A DNA stretch of 64,000 nucleotides from positions 202,056 to 266,055 of the forward strand of contig JAHEBZ010000001.1 in the NCBI GenBank assembly GCA_024641985.1, in the 5' to 3' direction. Numbering within the stretch: the first letter of the stretch is position 1; each line of letters opens with the position of its first letter. The notes beneath the pieces are model-generated. The model ran no database searches. It had not been told where the DNA came from and saw only the letters and a program-made list of their open reading frames with translations. The position numbers and the translations under genes were made by a program. Shown piece by piece: positions 62,050 to 64,000 of this stretch. Source of the stretch: Rhodoluna sp. (lineage in GTDB: Bacteria > Actinomycetota > Actinomycetes > Actinomycetales > Microbacteriaceae).

Positions 62050-62784
62050 ATGACAGTTCGCGCCGATGGCCGCACCCCAGACCAACTTCGCAAAGTAACC
62101 ATCGAGCGAGGCTGGAGCGAACACGCCGAGGGGTCGGCTCTAATCACTTTTGGTGGCACCAAGGTACTCTGCACAGCTTCATTCACCAGTGGAGTGCCGC
62201 GCTGGAAAGTTGGCAAGGGCGAGGGTTGGGTGACAGCAGAATATGCCATGTTGCCTCGCGCCACTCACACCCGCAACGACCGCGAAGCGGTAAAGGGCAA
62301 AATTGGTGGACGCACTCACGAAATTTCTCGACTCATTGGCCGCAGCCTAAGAGCGATTGTTGATGTTCGCGAGCTTGGCGAAAACACAATTGTGATTGAC
62401 TGCGATGTGTTGCAGGCCGACGGCGGCACCCGAACGGCGGCAATCACCGGAGCCTATGTTGCTCTCGTTGACGCTATCAATTGGGGCCGCGAAAAGAAGC
62501 TCATCCCGGCTAAAGCCAAGCCGCTAACCGGCAGTGTTGCGGCAATTTCCGTCGGCATTATCGACGGAGAGCCGATGCTCGATTTGGCCTATGTCGAAGA
62601 CGTTAGAGCACACACCGACATGAATGTTGTGGTTACTGGCGATGGCAAGTTTGTTGAGGTTCAGGGCACCGCCGAAGGCGTTCCGTTTGATCGTGACGAG
62701 CTAAATGCTCTGCTCGACATAGCACTCAAAGGCACCGCCGAATTAGCCCAAATTCAGCAAACATCCTTGGATGCGGCCCGCTAA
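62050..62784 (+). CDS. rph: ribonuclease PH
   Basis: 244 residues. A phosphorolytic 3' exoribonuclease that trims tRNA precursors. Signatures: [37 protein letters not shown] (arginines binding phosphate), [10 protein letters not shown], and [23 protein letters not shown] 62050 with AAGGAG upstream. Its TAA overlaps the rdgB ATG (TAATG). Confidence 0.97.
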   Translation: MTVRADGRTPDQLRKVTIERGWSEHAEGSALITFGGTKVLCTASFTSGVPRWKVGKGEGWVTAEYAMLPRATHTRNDREAVKGKIGGRTHEISRLIGRSLRAIVDVRELGENTIVIDCDVLQADGGTRTAAITGAYVALVDAINWGREKKLIPAKAKPLTGSVAAISVGIIDGEPMLDLAYVEDVRAHTDMNVVVTGDGKFVEVQGTAEGVPFDRDELNALLDIALKGTAELAQIQQTSLDAAR

Positions 62785-63359
62785 TGCAACTTGTTGTTGC
62801 AACCCACAACGCCCACAAAGTAGAAGAACTAAACGCCATCCTGGGCGGCATGGTTGATGGTCTTGAGCTTTTGGGATACGACGGCCCAGAGCCGGTCGAA
62901 GATGGTTCTAGCTTTCTCGAAAACGCCCTGATCAAGGCACGTGCCGCTTTCGGGCATACGGGGTTGCCATCGATGGCTGACGACTCAGGAATCGCAGTAG
63001 AAATTCTTGGGGGAGCGCCCGGCATATTTAGCGCTCGCTGGGCGGGTGGTCGCGACAACGTCGAAAACCGAAGGCTGCTCTTGGCTCAACTGGCAGATGT
63101 GCCAGCCCGAAACCGCGCTGCATCTTTCGTTTGCACCATCGCACTGGTCACTGCCGACGCCGAAATTAGCTTCACCGGAATTTGGCCGGGTAGCGTTGCC
63201 TTCGCCGAGCACGGCGAACACGGATTCGGCTATGACCCGGTCTTTATTCCTGAAGGATTTGCGGTAACCGCGGCTGAGCTAGAGCCCGAAGTGAAGAATT
63301 CGATGAGCCATCGCAGCCTTGCCCTCGAACAACTCGCCAGCTACCTAAACGCCAACTAG
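62784..63359 (+). CDS. rdgB: RdgB/HAM1 non-canonical purine NTP pyrophosphatase
   Basis: 191 residues. It hydrolyses ITP, dITP and XTP to keep deaminated purines out of nucleic acids. VVATHNAHKVEELNAIL at the N-terminus, DGSSFLENALIKARAAF, ADDSGIAVEILGGAPGIFSA and FGYDPVF-like HGFGYDPVFIPEG are characteristic. Translationally coupled to rph. It ends 16 bases from the converging dedA with no obvious terminator. Confidence 0.96.
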   Translation: MQLVVATHNAHKVEELNAILGGMVDGLELLGYDGPEPVEDGSSFLENALIKARAAFGHTGLPSMADDSGIAVEILGGAPGIFSARWAGGRDNVENRRLLLAQLADVPARNRAASFVCTIALVTADAEISFTGIWPGSVAFAEHGEHGFGYDPVFIPEGFAVTAAELEPEVKNSMSHRSLALEQLASYLNAN

Positions 63360-63375
63360 GCGAACCGTCTTTTAG

Positions 63376-64000
63376 TTAGCTAATAATTTGCTCGGTCTTG
63401 TGTTCACGGCGAGCGCGAAGCACTTCGAGCGCAATCGGAATGGTTGAAATAATCACGAAACCGATGGTGAAATACTCGACGTGTTCGGCAACAAAGGGAA
63501 TCTTGCCAAGGAAGAAGCCCATGAGTGTGACACCGGTTCCCCAGCCAATCACGCCGATGAAGTTGTAGCGCAAAAACTTGCGGTAGGGCATTTCGCCAAT
63601 TCCGGCAGCAACGGGAACAAAGGTTCGCATCACGGGAACGAAGTGGGCCAAAATAATGGCTCTTGCGCCGTAGCGCTCAAAGAATGAGTTTGTTCTAGCA
63701 ACGTTGTCGTGGCTAAACAGTTTTGAATCGGGCTTGTTAAAGATGGCCGGCCCGCTTTTGCGACCAATTAGGTAACCGGTTTGATCGCCCAGCCAGGCGG
63801 CGAGCGAAATCATGAGGCAGGCCAGCCAGATTGGCACCACGAACGAAGAATCTCCGAGTGGAAATTGAATTGCACCAGCCGCGATCATCAAGCCGGTCAC
63901 GAACAAAAGTGAATCACCCGGAAGGAAGAAGCCAACCAATAGCCCGGTTTCTATGAAAACTATTAGGCAGACCCCGATCATGGCGAACGCGCCAAACGAG
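63376..64000 (-). CDS. dedA: DedA-family membrane protein, truncated by the window edge
   Basis: The C-terminal 208 or so codons are visible; the reading frame stays open to base 64000, so the N-terminus lies outside. DedA features: FIETGLLVGFFLPGDSLLF with the conserved E and GD, the GYLIGRKSGP segment, FFERYGARAIILAHFVPVMR and the FVPVAAGIGEMPYRKF half, plus several membrane helices. DedA proteins are envelope transporters or lipid scramblase-like proteins (undecaprenyl phosphate recycling for some). An ATG at 63981 could be read as a start but would remove the usual first helix. Confidence 0.9.
   Translation of the reverse strand, partial: SFGAFAMIGVCLIVFIETGLLVGFFLPGDSLLFVTGLMIAAGAIQFPLGDSSFVVPIWLACLMISLAAWLGDQTGYLIGRKSGPAIFNKPDSKLFSHDNVARTNSFFERYGARAIILAHFVPVMRTFVPVAAGIGEMPYRKFLRYNFIGVIGWGTGVTLMGFFLGKIPFVAEHVEYFTIGFVIISTIPIALEVLRARREHKTEQIIS

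Overview
The window looks like a compact, single-copy core region of an actinobacterial chromosome (Actinomycetota: high confidence), most likely a small-genome Microbacteriaceae of the freshwater Luna type such as Rhodoluna or Aquiluna (moderate confidence). Pointers are the actinobacteria-restricted small families DUF3039, DUF3107, DUF3117 and DUF3515, an AdnAB-type helicase-nuclease pair, actinobacterial-type DapD, the UPF0182 / Lon-like / zincin trio, carotenoid genes, moderate GC, very short intergenic gaps and many GTG/TTG starts. I see no insertion sequence, prophage, integron, CRISPR array, rRNA or replication origin. No gap between genes exceeds 300 bases; the longest are just over 100 bases.

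Layout. 1-2039 (minus): end of a carotenoid operon (crtI, crtB) and a CorA-type channel. 2070-15152: branched-chain amino acid, serine and glutamyl-tRNA block (ilvD, ilvB, ilvN, ilvC, a wHTH-nucleotidyltransferase protein, serA, rhodanese, methyltransferase, leuB, ilvE, FAH-family hydrolase, gltX), followed by tRNA-Gln(CTG). 15317-19990: metallo-beta-lactamase-fold protein, an eroded P-type ATPase, a diacylglycerol-kinase-family protein, tRNA-Glu(CTC) and an MFS transporter. 20085-30266: leuCD, murA, an acyltransferase, gpsA, ddl, DUF3515 lipoprotein, thiL, dapD and dapE (divergent), DUF3117. 30341-38650: O-methyltransferase, tatB, aldehyde dehydrogenase, mrp, DUF1003, a soluble MgtE_N/CBS protein, stress protein, Xaa-Pro aminopeptidase and PHP phosphoesterase. 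38701-51822: DEAD-box helicase, ferritin-like protein, DUF3107, adnA, adnB, an apparent pseudokinase, nudC, uvrD2. 51787-58354: E1-like protein, zincin, Lon-like PDZ protease, UPF0182 membrane protein. 58401-64000: initiator tRNA, a repeat-bearing secreted protein, HtrA-like protease, DUF3039, murI, rph, rdgB and a truncated dedA.

How the genes work together. ilvD/B/N/C with leuB/C/D and ilvE cover most of valine, leucine and isoleucine synthesis (leuA and ilvA are not in the window). murA, ddl, murI, dapD and dapE supply peptidoglycan precursors; gpsA, the acyltransferase and the DGK-family protein touch phospholipid metabolism. AdnAB and UvrD2 serve DNA break repair. Much of the order matches conserved actinobacterial synteny known from Mycobacterium, so local losses stand out: no sigE-rseA-htrA between the O-methyltransferase and tatB, no IclR-type regulator beside leuCD, and UvrD2 without its C-terminal domains.

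The most pervasive non-gene signal is a TANNNT hexamer exactly 6 or 7 bases before the start codon in 18 genes, the signature of leaderless transcription; it also fixes several start codons. The strongest protein-level oddities are the P-type ATPase that keeps DKTGT but has lost the other hallmarks, and the kinase-fold neighbour of adnB with HGG in place of HGD and a long acidic tail.
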